Positions 1 through 12,594 of a stretch of DNA of 64,000 bases are shown in pieces (the first letter of the stretch is position 1; each line of letters starts with the position of its first letter). Source of the stretch: Rhabdornis inornatus (taxonomy: Eukaryota > Chordata > Aves > Passeriformes > Rhabdornithidae); contig VWZS01004857.1 of assembly GCA_013397075.1 (NCBI GenBank), positions 310,001-374,000 of the forward strand. Direction: 5' to 3'. The position numbers were made by a program, and so were the translations under genes. The notes under the pieces are model-generated. The model made no database searches, was not told where the DNA came from, and saw nothing but the letters and a program-made list of their open reading frames with translations.

Positions 1-237
1 TGGGTGAACTGTTAACACCAGGTACAAGGGAGGCATGAGGAAGAAACACGAGTGGTGCTTCTCAGGAGAAGGAAAGGAGTAGGAAATGGAGGAAGCCCAG
101 CATCTACTGCTGTGGTCTATCACAGTGGAAAAACTAAGAAAAGAGCTAAAAACAGTTGGGTAACTTCCTAAACAACAGTGCTCAGGTGTCAGACTCACCA
201 AGTAGCAGAGAGGCAATAATGGAGAGGATTGACCTAT
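1..237. other. Unique flank, no gene seen
   Basis: Slightly purine-rich single-copy DNA leading into the first LTR. No domain, splice-framed exon or repeat is recognised. Its last five bases, CCTAT at 233-237, are the left copy of the LTR's target-site duplication. Confidence 0.6.
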
Positions 238-393
238 TGTCCTGGTTTAGGGCAAATTTGGGGGAAAACCTCTGGAAGGAGCCCCCAGAAAGCAAACCGC
301 CACGACTCCTCCCCCCACCACCGGGTTCAGGAAAAATTTTCTCAGAGAGAAGTGGAAAAAAACTGTTTATTTAACAAGGAAAACACTCCCCAG

Positions 394-409
394 CACACAC
401 ACACACACA
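394..409. repeat. (CA)n microsatellite inside the LTR
   Basis: About eight CA units lie inside the 238-866 LTR. They are not seen in the related LTR at 41486-42149, so they probably expanded in this copy or its lineage. Confidence 0.85.
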
Positions 410-644
410 AAAACTGAACAACACCAGATGACAAAAAAACTCCTTCACCGCTCTGAAAGGATGACAAATTCAGAAAGTCTCTCCTGCGAGTGGTCGCCCA
501 GTTATCAGTCTCCGGCGCTGGGGATGACTGCTGCTGATCACAAAATGCAGACTCCCGGTGTTTCGTGGTGTTTCCCAGGTCCCCGTCCGGAACAGGTTCA
601 GATGGTATGATTTTATTTAGGCAAAAGCAAAAAGTAGGAGCAAG

Positions 645-702
645 AAAGCAAAGCAAGCAAGCAAGCAAAGCAAGCAAAGCAAAGCAAGCAAGCAAAGCAA
701 AG
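645..702. repeat. (AAGC)/(AAAGC) low-complexity tract inside the LTR
   Basis: Alternating 4- and 5-bp units, AAGC and AAAGC, run for about 58 bases. The tract keeps minus-strand frames open as Leu/Cys/Ala-rich strings, which are an artefact and not protein. It is not recognisable in the sister LTR at 41486-42149. Confidence 0.85.
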
Positions 703-866
703 CCCAGCCTTTCCTAAACACAGACCGTGGGGGAAGTGAGCCGGCCGACAACAAGACAAAACAAACCCTCACCCTCAGAGCCAGTCCCGAAAGCGCAGAA
801 CACAACACGAAGCACAAACAGAACACACGATTGGGGATACAAGCACCACAACATCACCCCAGGACA

Positions 867-3800
867 CCTATTCATTTTCAAAAAGAGTGAGGGAATTTTT
901 GGAGAATGAAAGAGAAGGAAACCAGATAGACACAACACAAAGGAAGGCAGGGCAAGTGGATAGCAATGTGGTGAGAGGTAAAGGGAAGCTTCAGGAAGAA
1001 AAGGAGCTAGAATGGAAAGGAGCAGGGAGATGCAGGGGCAGAATAAACAGGGTCAGTTGCAGACAAGCACAGCTGCAAACAAACCAAGTGCTGATGCAAG
1101 AAAAATCTGCTCAGCTCTCTCCTGGAAAATGGCATGTGCTCCCCTCCACCCATGTATGGAGCGCAGCAAGAACAAAATGGAGTGTGTGGCATCCCAAGGA
1201 CAACGTGCTCTTCCACAGCCAGCAAAGAGAGCACGCAAATTCCTGCAGAATAAGTGCTTTCAAAGCAAACCTAGTAATTCATACATTTAAGCTGATTTTG
1301 ACTTAATTTTGCATTTCCGTGGCACTCAGCATATTCAAATCACAGTTCAACCGTGCTCACTGTGCAGAGGCAGGTGTAGGGCAAGTAGAGCCTGCAGTGG
1401 AGAGTAGAGGGCACTGACTGGGCTGTGCTGCAGCTCCAAACCAGAAACACATTATGTGGGCCCCAGCTCAGCAATTTCAATGCAAGTCTGGCCATCACCT
1501 TTTTGATGGATGGATAATCCTTAAATTTTGCATAATCGATAAGTCCATTTAATTTGATTGAAGCAACTCTAATCATAAAAGAGCATCTCTCACTGAAAAC
1601 ACTTGCCACTTCCACCACAATATTTTTTACTCAGAAACAGCAACGATCATTTTTGTCAGAGGTAGGGGTTCTCTGCTTGTTCCAGTCTCATGCCACCACC
1701 TAACTTTTCTTATTGGACAAAGTTGTTTTCATAAAGCTAATATCCTGCAGCATGTCATTCCATTCATTTCAGTGTCTTTTGTCTTTTTTATTACCTACCT
1801 ACCGATTTTTCTGCCAAGACCTTTTCATGATTGATCTGTTACAACTTTAATAGAAACTGTACACTTACAGAAGGCTTGACGAGGGTCACATTTACTCCCA
1901 ATGTAATTAAACTGACAGCAGTGGCTTTATCCCAAGAAAAATTTGGCTGTGTACATTCACAATAAATAATGAAATCCAAAATTACTCAATTCTTTCCATA
2001 TCTCATCTCTCTTCTAGAGAGTTAAGGTCTATATTGAGCCATGTATCTTGGTCTTGTACACATCCTTTACTATCAGGAGATAGCAACAGTAATTACATCA
2101 ATAATTACATCTGGGTTAGTTGATAGGATTTAAAATATTTTGGTCATGAATGTAGATCAGGCCTGGTTGTGAATCACAGGTAGTTTGAATTGTTGGCATA
2201 GTAGATATGCCAGAGACCTTTGTTCATTATATCACTCATCTGCATTTCATTCGTTACCTATTGTTACAGAGGCAACAAAAGTCCTAAGAATCTCAAGCCA
2301 TTTACAATTACAGTCTTTCCTTTTATGCCTACTTTATCACACATTTTGCTCTTCTGTTTCTTATGTACTGTGTGTGCTCTCACCACCTCTCCCTTTTACC
2401 TTCAGTACATGAGGTTGGTTTACGCCACCATTTCAGATCTAAGTAATAGGCTTTCCTCTAACTCATGTCTTGTATTCCCCTCCTCACCTTTTTATCATCT
2501 CCTGTCTGCTCTTCATAATCACTGTTCTCCTTGCTTTCGTGGAAACTTGTCATGACTGCCCAGCTTTGAATCTACAAACCGGTTTGCAACCAGAAAGTCT
2601 AAAACATTGCCAATTTCTCTTCACCATGTTATTAAATGCTAGGACTAGCCCCTGGGATTTTCCTGTAAGAAATGACTCTGTGACTAAGTTTTTTGATAAA
2701 TGTGAGCTGTGAGAGGAAAAATTTGAAAGGACAAAGGGAACTTTATCCTTCATAGCAGCAAGAAACTAAAGTAGTTGTAAACTCTGCCCGGTTGCCGATA
2801 TTTAAAAAATCTTCTATTCACTTAAAAGGCAGATCTAGGTACAGATCTCCTAGGTTGTAGGAGACCATATGGACGAACTTTCGGCTGAATTTAAATTTCT
2901 TATGTGGGCATCAGCTATTTAAATATTGACGAACCTGTTAATGGAAGAAATTAACAAGGAAAATAACCTGAGATCACCATGGGCATAGCGAACACCAGCA
3001 TCATGCTGGATTATAGTGCTGCAGCACCTCATCAACCTTATATCACATTACGAAAAGGATATTTTTTGTGGCTCTGAGTTAGTCAGACCTTAAATATATG
3101 TGCACCATGTAATGGTGAGCAGTCAGCAGGCAGCTCTGCTCCCTTCAAACAGGTGCTCCTGGGACTTTAGTCCTCCAGCACAAAGGTAGACCATCCTTTG
3201 CAAAACTATTTGCTGAAAGTAACAGGGAAATATGTAAAATTTCCCAGTTAAAACAATCTCCATGCACACAGAAGGGGGATAGCACCTCATGGCCGTCATA
3301 AACTAAATTGTTCCAGGTTTTATCAAGCAACAAAACCATCAAACACTGCACAAGTCTGGCTCACATATAGCAAGTCCAGTCCTCAGGTAAACAGTGTGGC
3401 GAATTACTGAATGCAGACCAGAGGCTGAGCTTCCTTGCATAAGCCACCTGCCAACTAATACCGAGGAACAACAGTGTAATATAATACATGTTTGTAAACA
3501 ATTTGCCCAGTGGGAAAAAAATGCCATTGAGGGAATAAATAAGTACTCTGATGCAAATACTGTGCCTCGTTATTTCTTTGCCTCATGACTTGATTTGGTC
3601 ACACATGCTGAAAATACTTTGGTTTTAATATCTCCAGCCCCCAGGGAAAAACAGTTACTATTTTCCACTTCCTTCTCTTTCTCTCAACTGTACATCCACA
3701 TTTAGGGTTTCGGTTCTGCTTCATTCTTTATCTTCCAGTAAGTTCTGTTGATACTTTTTTTTTAAATGGGAAGTTATGGGGGACACAGAAATTGCACCAG

Positions 3801-4151
3801 GACCCATATTCTGTGACCATGCAGGTATATAGTACAGCAAAATGTTCTCTTCTCCACTGCACCTGTCCAACAGCAAAAATTAATCCATCCCTTTTATCCC
3901 TTAGAAAACAACCATCGAGCATTGCAAACCTGTAATATCCTCTCCCACACTGGGGACCTTTTCTTCCGTGGTCTGGACTAGGGAGTGATACAATGTCCCC
4001 ATCTGTTTAACGTGGCTCTTACTAAACCGCTTTCAGCCACCCTGGAAACATTCAGTGATTAACTCGCTAATGTGGGAGTGCAGCTAATTAATAAATGAGG
4101 GCATGTGCACACTCGGCAAGGTGTGTCCCAAGGCACGAGCAGGCCTGGATA
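867..4151. other. Unique AT-rich DNA, no gene seen
   Basis: About 885-1045 is markedly purine-rich, which keeps an overlapping frame (887-1306, 139 codons) open without any recognisable motif. About 2300-2540 is pyrimidine-rich. The remaining frames are under about 120 codons, overlap one another on both strands and show no domain. No LTR, CR1 or RNA gene was recognised here. Confidence 0.55.
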
Positions 4152-4425
4152 CCTCACCTGCAGCAAAGGGAACCTCACCTGCAGCAAAGGGATTCCTCAC
4201 CTGCAGCCTAGGGATCCTTGCCTGCAGCCAAGGGATTCCTCACCTTCAGCAAAGGGAACCTCACCTGCAGCCAAGGGATCCTGACCTGCAGCAAAGGGAT
4301 TCCTCACCTGCAGCAAAGGGATCCTTGCCTGCAGCAAAGGGATCCTTGCCTGCAGCAAAGGGAACCTCACCTGCGGCAAAGGCATCCTCACCTCCAGCAA
4401 AGGGATCCTCACCTGCAGCAAATCA
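4152..4425. repeat. 21-bp minisatellite, about 13 units
   Basis: Thirteen units of consensus CCTCACCTGCAGCAAAGGGAT-type sequence can be laid end to end. Units 1-12 end at 4406 and unit 13 breaks off near 4425. Nine of the twelve full units are 21 bp; units 2, 4 and 7 are 22 bp. Most contain CTGCAG. Units differ at a few positions (CTCACC, TTGCC or TGACC near the start; GGAA or GGAT at the end), so the array is not freshly expanded. Because 21 is a multiple of three, it creates seven-residue repeats on both strands (frames 4103-4564 plus and 4197-4556 minus). These look like by-products of the array, not genes. Confidence 0.92.
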
Positions 4426-7400
4426 GGGATACAAAGGCTTCCCAGGGCTCCCCCGAGCCACGCCCCGCTGCCTGCTGCTCCTCTGGAGCTGGCCAGGCAC
4501 AGCAGCAGTGACACTCCTCTGTGATAAGCTTTCGGATTTGTCACGTCTGCACCCACTGATGTAGAAACCGTGAAAGTGGCACCAGGACCAATGACGAAAG
4601 GATAATTAAAAAATAATTAACAAGAATAATTTGCAGGGGGCCGTGGGACAAGAGCTTTTATTTCATCAGCTGGTGTAAATGATTGAATAGGTACACAACA
4701 CTGCTGTAGAAGTATCCCTTTTTATAAATCGAGAGGAGGGATGGCGTACAGGGAATAATTACCAATTAGTTTCCTCCTTTTGTTCTTTTGTCAGACTGAC
4801 TAACTTGCATGACGAAGTAGTTTACTCCAAAACAAGCAGTTAACAAATCACCTACCCCCACTGCGAAGAGTAGCTCTGGCAGCGTGATGGTATCCGATGG
4901 AGAACACAGCTGCACAGATAAAAGGAAAAGGAAGCAGCAGAACAATAGACTCTCTGCACTTCAGTGCCCCTGGATAGGGGGTATGGTGGGAGGAAGCTTT
5001 ACTGCATCTCCCATCAGCTATCACAGTGTTCCTCTCATCTGAAATAATTTATTGCTCTATAAGAAAAGAGAACCAAAAGAAAGAGTTCCCTCGTGATATT
5101 TTGTGGTTTGTTTTGGTATCTGAAACTAAGATTACATCTAAGAGATGCACGCTCTAGGACTTGCTTTCAGCCAGACACATCCTCCTAGCAGCTGAATGCC
5201 TTCCCCAGGCAAAGGCAGTTTGCCCGCAGCTGGTCAAGGTTGTTGCACTCTGCATAGTACCGAAAGGTATCCAGTGGAGAGTAAATCCCACGCTTAGAGA
5301 AACAATCCCCATGATCTTGTGTGCTCCTCTGAAAAGAATCCAGCAACTTTCATTTGAACACTTTGGTTTTTCTTCCTTCTTTCTTGCAAGTCTTTGAACC
5401 CCACAGCAGCTCCTGCATGTGAATGGGACCCTGCTGTCAACCTTATCATGGACAGGACCTGCGCTTTCTGGTTTAGATTAAGAATCAAGAAGGCAGCTTT
5501 TTTTTCCCAGGGTAGTTTCAAATCCTAAATCTACTGCTTTCTCTTCAAGGTATATTGATCTCAGGGTGGTTTTCTTCCTGCAGCTCCCTGTTCTTGACAT
5601 TCCTTTGTATCTGGCCTCTGCTAGAAATGTGATCAAAATTATACCAACAGCTAAATGATTCACAGGAATAAGAAATAGCATAAAACATACAACAAGCCTG
5701 AGAAGCAGCCTTCTGTTATTAAAATACCTCAAAAAGAAAGAATTGAAATCCCAGCTCAGCATCCAAGCTGCAGATTTTATGCCAGATTTCCAGGCCAGTA
5801 CAGCATGAATACATTTCTGGGAAGTATCCAAGCCTTTGAATACTTTTCTAGACCTTTCAAGTTCACCAAGCATTAATGACTGTATGAAAAATGCAAATTA
5901 AGTACCATATGTGAATTCAAAATCAAAGCTTATAAAGAACAATGTGGAAATGTATATTCCAGATGCATTTCTGCTGGGGAGCTAAAAGAAAAGCAGCTTT
6001 CAGGATTTTGCCAGGTTCCCCCATTGTAATTCTACCCTCTCTTTTGAACAGCTCTCTATGTAAATGATGATAGGGCAGTTAAGCACAGTGATTGTTAAAT
6101 GCTTCCTACTGTTCAGTGGGGTTTTTATCAGGGGATTTCAAATTCAACATCTTTATCTGTACTGCCTTTCAGTCAGTACTAAGTATCTGCTTCTCACCAG
6201 TCTCAACAAATATCTCTTCTGTAAGTTTGAATATCATGCTGTTACAAGTATTATACAATATAAAAGTCAGGCTTCTAGCAGCAGAGAAGTTGATCTACTC
6301 ACGCGCTAGATGCATATTGATTTAGTGCACTCAGTCCTGTTGTCTTCAGGGAGTACAAACAAGTTACCAGGCACTGCACCAAGGGCCAAGGTCTTGCCTG
6401 CCCTAGGTTGGAGAGTCTTACAATCAAAGTGAGGTTTCCCCAATGCCCCCACAGCACAGCACATTCCAATGAAACAAATTACCATCCAGCACTCAAGAAT
6501 GATCACATCTCTCCAGCAGATTGCACTTGACCCAAGCAAGGTTAATTGTCATGTTAGTCTCTATGCACATAGGCTTTGCAGTAACAAGCACTTCCAAGGA
6601 AAAATGTGAAGTTCACAAAGTCCTTATTTTCCACATTATCTGTGTTGTTTTCAAGATACTGAATTTCTTTTTCTATTTGTATTTCTTTGTAATCACCAAA
6701 GTCTTTTCTACACGAAGGAAATTCTCATACTATTTCAGCATCGCATTCTATGTCCTGCTTACAAACACACATAACTATTCACATTAGGACTCTGCCAGAA
6801 TAAATTGGAGTCCACAGATGTCAGGAAAAAATGGGACATTGTCAAATATCAGCAAGCACTACAAAGCCATTTCCCAAAGCAACGCTCCAAAGTCATTCTT
6901 TTATTCATATGCATCTACAAAATTCCCTGAAGTGTGTGGTACTTTGACAGAGGTCTGCACAGCGCTATCTCCCCTGGCAAAAGACAGTCTTGCTCTGCCT
7001 CAGAACCTGGAGCAGGCTACACTACATTTAGCTTCTTTACCTCCTTTCATCCCTTCAGCCAGAAAGTCCACATGCATACTGGAAAAATACCAAGAGCTGT
7101 TTACTCAAAGCAAGTTTGTAAGATTTTCCATTTTCTCTAGGGCTGCTTGGTAAAATATACCAAAATGTAGTTCAAAGAATCTAAAGAGCTGGCTGCTGCA
7201 GATGGAATTTCTTAGATGTTAATATAGCATTCATAGGTAATGGTGGAGTATCTATTTACAAATATCTTGTGAAACACCAGTAAATTAACTTTCAGACTCA
7301 GTGGCATCACACACTGAAAAGGGAGCTTCTGGCTGCTGTAGAGTTCTAGACATAGGTGGGCATTTTATAACCCATACCAAATCAACTAATTATAAGCTTG

Positions 7401-9130
7401 ACCTCTCCACTAAAAATGGACTATCATACCACTTAAAAAAAAAAAATTAATTGTTCCTGAATGTTGGAATACTTTGCTTTGACATTTTGCTTTAGAAACT
7501 TGTAAGATTTGCTAAAATAACAACAGCAAGAAAAGCATTTCATTCTTGGACAAATTAAATGTTTAAGGGAGGGAGGGGTGTCAAAACAGATGTTACAAAA
7601 AACACTTTCCGTGGTTTTGATTCAGTCACTGAAAAGCTCTGTTCATGTCTATCTTAACTCCTGAGTACAACAGATCATTTCTGTCTTCTACAAAAATCTC
7701 AGTGCTATCATAAGGGCTAATTGCAAAAAAGCCACATAAGATGAAGTTCAGCTGCTAAGAAGAAAATATGAGTTAGCTAGAAATTGATTTAGACTGGAAT
7801 CCAGATGAAGATTTCTCATTTATTAAAGAGCTGAGGTTAAAGAACAGTTTTCCCATAGGCAGAGAGAGGAAAGCCTAGAAACTTTCACATGGATTTTGCA
7901 ACTTGATTGTGTAAAACACAGTCATTCTTTCTAAGACCTTTATGAGAGTCACCATTTACAATAATAATTTCAGAAGCTGTGGAAGGAAAACTCATCAAGC
8001 ACTATATATGCCTCTTGTAACTATATCTATGTGCACACAGGCAGAAAACAACTGAAGGCAAAATCATTTGCTGCATTGGACTGAACACAGCCACTCTCAG
8101 TAGAGGAATAATCCTGAAGGAAAGGAAATCAAAGTTAAGTGCTATCGAATAAAAGCCTTTAGAAGCAAGGCATTGATAGTATGGTAAGTGGCTTCAGCTC
8201 TGTCATGATAGGGATTTTTGCTAGAGCAAGGACTTTCAGGTACTGTGTAAAAGTCTCTGCTCAAGGATCCTAGGAGATCTACAGCAAAATAAGAATTAGT
8301 GGAATAAAATTTGAGCTGGAAGTTACTGTGAAAACATTAGCTTTTACTGGTGAAACACCCAAAGGTCTCAGCCATCCTATTGACAAAGGGCAATACATAT
8401 GAAAACATACACTGCAGCTGTGAACCCAGAATCCAAGGCGAATTTTCTCATGAAAACAGAATCCTGGTGAGGGGTGGACGGGATGAACTGCTGACACCTG
8501 GAGATATTTTCACTTGTCTTACAAGCATGACAACACATTGGGCAAAGCTTTTGGCTGATGCTAACAAATGGAAACAAGTAAATCTCTCAGACTTTTATTC
8601 TGCAAGGGTTTTCTCCTAATTTTCCACTGGCTCAGACCCTCCAGCTTCACCAGGACACTGCTGTAGCATATTTTTCTGATATCATCTGGAGTGACTGCTT
8701 TATTTCCATACAAAATGCCAAATGAAGTTTCTGAAGTGAGAACACTTTTTCCTCCAAGGAACAGTGCTGTATGTCCCATCTGTTTTCAAAGAGGCAGACA
8801 AATACTCATCAGATGATAACCTATCATGACTATCCAGATGACACATACTCAGTTCAATAACCTAAAGTGAAACCCTCTGGTTTTTATTACTTTCTAGCAC
8901 ATCTGTTCCTCTAACAGAATTGCTATAATGCTGAATGCTTGACAGAACTGGTAAAGCTGGATATAAAGAGAAAAAAGCCACCACTGTCATGTGTTGTAAG
9001 GGTACTCCCTACGGCTTTTTACACAAGAAGCGACCACCTCAGTGCATTTCACTTTTATTTGGTTCTTTGAAAGAGGACAGTGACAATTTTAATGAAATTA
9101 CCTTTGTCTTCAGATACATAAAATCAGAAG
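4426..9130. other. Unique DNA, no gene seen
   Basis: A short GC-richer stretch (about 4436-4560) follows the minisatellite, then AT-rich single-copy DNA. The longest frames (5478-5873 minus, 131 codons; 6818-7153 plus, 111 codons) have no domain and no supporting splice context. A run of 12 A lies at 7435-7446. No mobile element was recognised. Confidence 0.5.
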
Positions 9131-9270
9131 CATAGAATGGTTTGGGTCGGGAGAGACTTTAAAGATCATCTAGTTCCAATCCCTGTGCCATGGGCAGGGA
9201 CACCTCCCCCTAGACAGAGTTGCTCAAAGCCTCTCTCAACCTGACCTTGAACCTGTTTATCCAATACCCC
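9131..9270 (-). mobile_element. CR1 LINE, 3' end fragment
   Basis: The block begins CATAGAATGGTTTGGGT and continues through AAAGATCATCTAGTTCCAA and CATGGGCAGGGACACCTCCC. This is the avian CR1 3' untranslated region read in reverse, so the element lies on the minus strand. The match fades near 9270, making it a severely 5'-truncated copy, the usual outcome of CR1 insertion. It is well conserved and is probably the youngest CR1 piece here. It contains no coding sequence. Confidence 0.9.
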
Positions 9271-9779
9271 ACGCTACTATGAGGATGCCCGCACAGCGCT
9301 TTTTATAACAGTACTTAACAATATAAGTACAAGAGGAAAAACATATATCTTACTCACAGCTGGTACAAGATAAACCAAGATAAACAAGAGAGAAAACTAA
9401 CACACTGTCATATTTTAGATACACAGTGTGTGAGACAGCATCCTAGAGAATCATGTTAAAGAGACTATACACTTAGATGTTGTCAGATATGCAGTGGCCT
9501 TTCATTGATAACACATGACATCATGTAGAATAAGAAATAGAAAAACAATTTGAAACTTTATGTTTTTCTTTGTACAGACAGCCTTGAGAAAATAGCCTAT
9601 GGTGATATGAAAAGGACCATATTGACCTCTTTTCCCTCTTGGCAGTTGAGGTGGCAATAACTGTCTCTTTTTATTAATATTGTTTTTATCTAAAGCTGTA
9701 ATGACCATCCTGCATAGGTGAAATGAAAGACATTTGTTTTATGCCTAACATCTCAGTGGGAAAAAAAAATTCAATGTAT
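9271..9779. other. Unique AT-rich DNA, no gene seen
   Basis: Single-copy AT-rich sequence between the CR1 tail and the candidate regulatory block. One 68-codon minus frame (9502-9708) has no recognisable motif. Confidence 0.55.
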
Positions 9780-9980
9780 TGCACTAATTTGCTAAATAAC
9801 TTTCTGCTGTCGAGGAGAAACAGCCCTCGAGGGCCAGACACCTCACCTGGCCTGCTCAGAAGCTAATTACAAATCACTGTGCCTGAGAGGTGGGATCTCA
9901 GAGCGTGCTGCAGTCTGCAGCTCTCTGTGCTAGTGTAATCAGCAGTGATGACATCAACTACAGATAAACTCCTTGAGGAC
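9780..9980. promoter_or_regulatory. Candidate distal regulatory block
   Basis: This non-repetitive block is GC-richer than its surroundings and dense in known factor-binding words. It has a 12-bp palindrome GCCCTCGAGGGC (9823-9834), paired CACCT/CACCTGG E-box-like sites (about 9839-9850), the homeodomain-type word CTAATTAC near 9862-9870, and TGATGACATCA (9946-9956), whose arms are perfectly inverted around the centre, followed by AGATAA. No frame crosses it convincingly. Motif density alone is weak evidence and conservation could not be checked. Confidence 0.25.
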
Positions 9981-12567
9981 AACCTAAATCCTTCTTAAAA
10001 CATTAATCAGAGTATGCATAAAAGGTAACAGAAGACATGGAACAGCACTGACAAGCCCAAGCAAGCTGGCAGATACTGTGCCTGCCTGGGTATCTCACTG
10101 TGCTGAGATCAGAACTGAGACATTATCATCTCCAGGGCACCAGCAACAATGAATTGTACAGAGATTAAAAACCAGTTCCTTTCCAGTTGCTCCTCCCTAG
10201 AGGAACAGAGAAATTTATTGGATATTTTCAATCAGAGATTCCTATCCAGGACATTTAGAGAAAAGAGGGATATTTCTCCTCCTAGCCAGGAATCTATGGT
10301 AGAAGACATCACTTTCCTATGGGACCTGAGGATATATCTGTGGTGCAGTTACTATCCAGTATAACCAGAATATCCTACCTCCCTTTCTCACATGACTGCC
10401 AGCAGCAAAAATATGGCTCTGTGTTTCTCAGTGCAGGTTACAAAACCCATCTAAGAAGCTTAACATGCAATTGAACAGGTTTAGCAGCCTGCACTAAGTT
10501 TTATATTGCCATAATGATTCTGTTAATGCTAACTTAGAGATAGCTCATGTCTAGTCTGAAGGACAACTGTCCCAATTTCACCCGGGAGAATAATCTGAAA
10601 TAGCAGCAGTGCAAATTGAACTATGGTTTCACAACTGTCACTATCAGTTTGACTAGGACTGCTCTGAGTTCCTTTGTGCTTTTGCAGTGGGGTGTGGAAA
10701 GACAGTGCCTGTCTTGCAGATGGACTGGTCATCTCAGAAGTGCTGAAACTGGTGAGTTAAAGAGGAGGCTAAGAGGGGCTTACAAAACAGCAGTTCCCTA
10801 AGTCTGCTGAGAGTGATAAATGCAAGCAAAACACCTCCAAAACAGGCAAACATATTGACACATATGACATATTGAGGAATGCTCCTGGGGTAATCAAATT
10901 TGTTATTCCCCATTTCTTTCTGGAAGCCCAAATCTGCTTACAAGAAAACCCTGTAAAAATTCAGTTGAGAAATTGAGTTGAGAAATATGCAGATCTTACA
11001 CTGGAATTTAATTCTTTTGCACCTGAAATATCAAAGAACAGTGGCTTTTCTAGCTTCATCCAGGATACAAATCCTAAGAAGAGTGATGTCTTTCTTGAGG
11101 TCTAGTCTTTCAAATCTATATACTCAGACTTTGTCCTTTATGTTTTTCTCTCACTCCTAAATATTTAGGTTTATTTTATCTTCACTTTCAATCAAAGACC
11201 CAAATTATAAATGTTTCCCCTTTCTGGCTGGATACTAGGATGACATATGTAGGTCCTTTTTCACCAGAATAGCTTGCAGAATTTGTTCCTTCACCTTTTT
11301 ATCACAGCAATAGCACCGCTACATATTGTGTTATTACTAAAAGATAGACAACTCCAAACAGTATTTTTGAGAACGATTTGTGCCTAATGTAACATCTCAC
11401 TCATATCATCTTATATTAAAAAAAATAGGCATGCTTTTCTCTGTCCTTAGTCATTCACCCACCTCAGACTTCTTATGAGGTAAACTCTTCCAATTACTGT
11501 GGGCATTTGAAGATAATTTCTGGCTGGGGTAGAAATACTCTCCAATAATTAATATACGTCATCTTTTTCCTATAGTTCACAACTTAAATGTAAAAGTAAG
11601 AAAACATGTGGTGAAACTCATCCAAGATGAATACAAACAAAAACAGATTTAAAATAGCTTCAAAGAGTTTACAACTAATAACATGCCCATCTGTACAGAA
11701 AGTAGTCATCGAAAGTCAAGAAATCACATTCAAGAAGGTCACAGAGTTGTCGAATTGTGGAAACCCAAAAATAATTATTCTTCCAGAGAGTACCAGGTAC
11801 CAATATATTTGAGTTTGCAGTCGCTGCTTTGAAACCCCTTGTTAATAACTCACACCTACTCAGTTGAAACTGAAATCTTAGTGTCTATTAGCCTCACAAG
11901 AGGATGAATTAATGCACAGCAAATTTGAAAATGCTTTTGTTTACCCACCTCTTGCTAAGACTATATAGGAAATTTCACTATGGAGTTTCCTCTCTTTCCA
12001 CTAAAGCTCAAAAACCATCATCACTTTCCCTAGCTAAATTAAACTCTGCACCTCACTCAGGGCCAGTTTCCAAAATATGCTGTAGTGAAAGGAAGGATTT
12101 ATTCCAGTGATCTACAGCTCAAACTTCTAGAAAGAAGTAACCAAAGTAAACTAAAATCTTATAAAAATATTTTAGTCAAGCTACCATTCCACAGAGGTTT
12201 GAAACTCAATATTATCTAAAATTTTTAAGCAACTTTATTGCCATAGTGCTTATAACGTGCATCTCTATTCTTATTGCTGCACAGGGCATTTCAGCCCAAG
12301 ATTTGACTTGGTCAAAACAGAGGAGGAAACAAAGTTGTTCAGAGCTAGATGTGTGGTAGAAACAAAACCAGCAAAGCAAAAGTTGGTTAGGGTGATGGAA
12401 GGCCTAGCAGGGAAAGCTGTTTATTAAAACTCATAGTGGAGGTGACAGTACTGAAGGTGGCAAACAAAAAGTGTTATTGTGCCATTCACAAGGGCTGCAG
12501 CTGTGCAACAGAGATGCCAGAGAGTGGGGCTAGAAATGAAAGTGAATATCAGGCACACATGCTGGTA

Positions 12568-12594
12568 AATAATAATAATATAAATAATAATAAT
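12568..12594. repeat. (AAT)n microsatellite
   Basis: About nine AAT units with one interruption, in AT-rich unique DNA. Confidence 0.85.

Larger units (their letters stand above)
238..866 (-). mobile_element. Solo LTR of an avian endogenous retrovirus, family A (young copy)
   Basis: The element starts TGTCCTGG and ends CCAGGACA, a perfect 8-bp inverted repeat with the TG...CA ends typical of retroviral LTRs. It is flanked by the perfect 5-bp duplication CCTAT (233-237 and 867-871), so both boundaries are firm and it inserted as one unit. No internal gag, pol or env sequence is attached on either side, so this is a solo LTR left by recombination between the two LTRs of a provirus. The minus orientation is inferred from AATAAA-type polyadenylation signals that read only on the minus strand (about 367-373 and 613-619). 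A 5-bp duplication fits ERVL (class III) elements, but class is not proven. A related, older copy lies at 41486-42149. Many CpGs remain, which argues for a fairly recent insertion. Short frames crossing it are not genes. Confidence 0.85.

Noticed and set aside
342..826. Leu/Cys/Ala-rich minus-strand frames that look like membrane proteins
   Set aside because: They are translations of the AAGC/AAAGC tract and flanking LTR sequence, not genes.
4103..4564. 153-codon frame with seven-residue repeats
   Set aside because: It is generated by the 21-bp minisatellite, which lacks stops in several phases. No start context, splice site or homology supports it.
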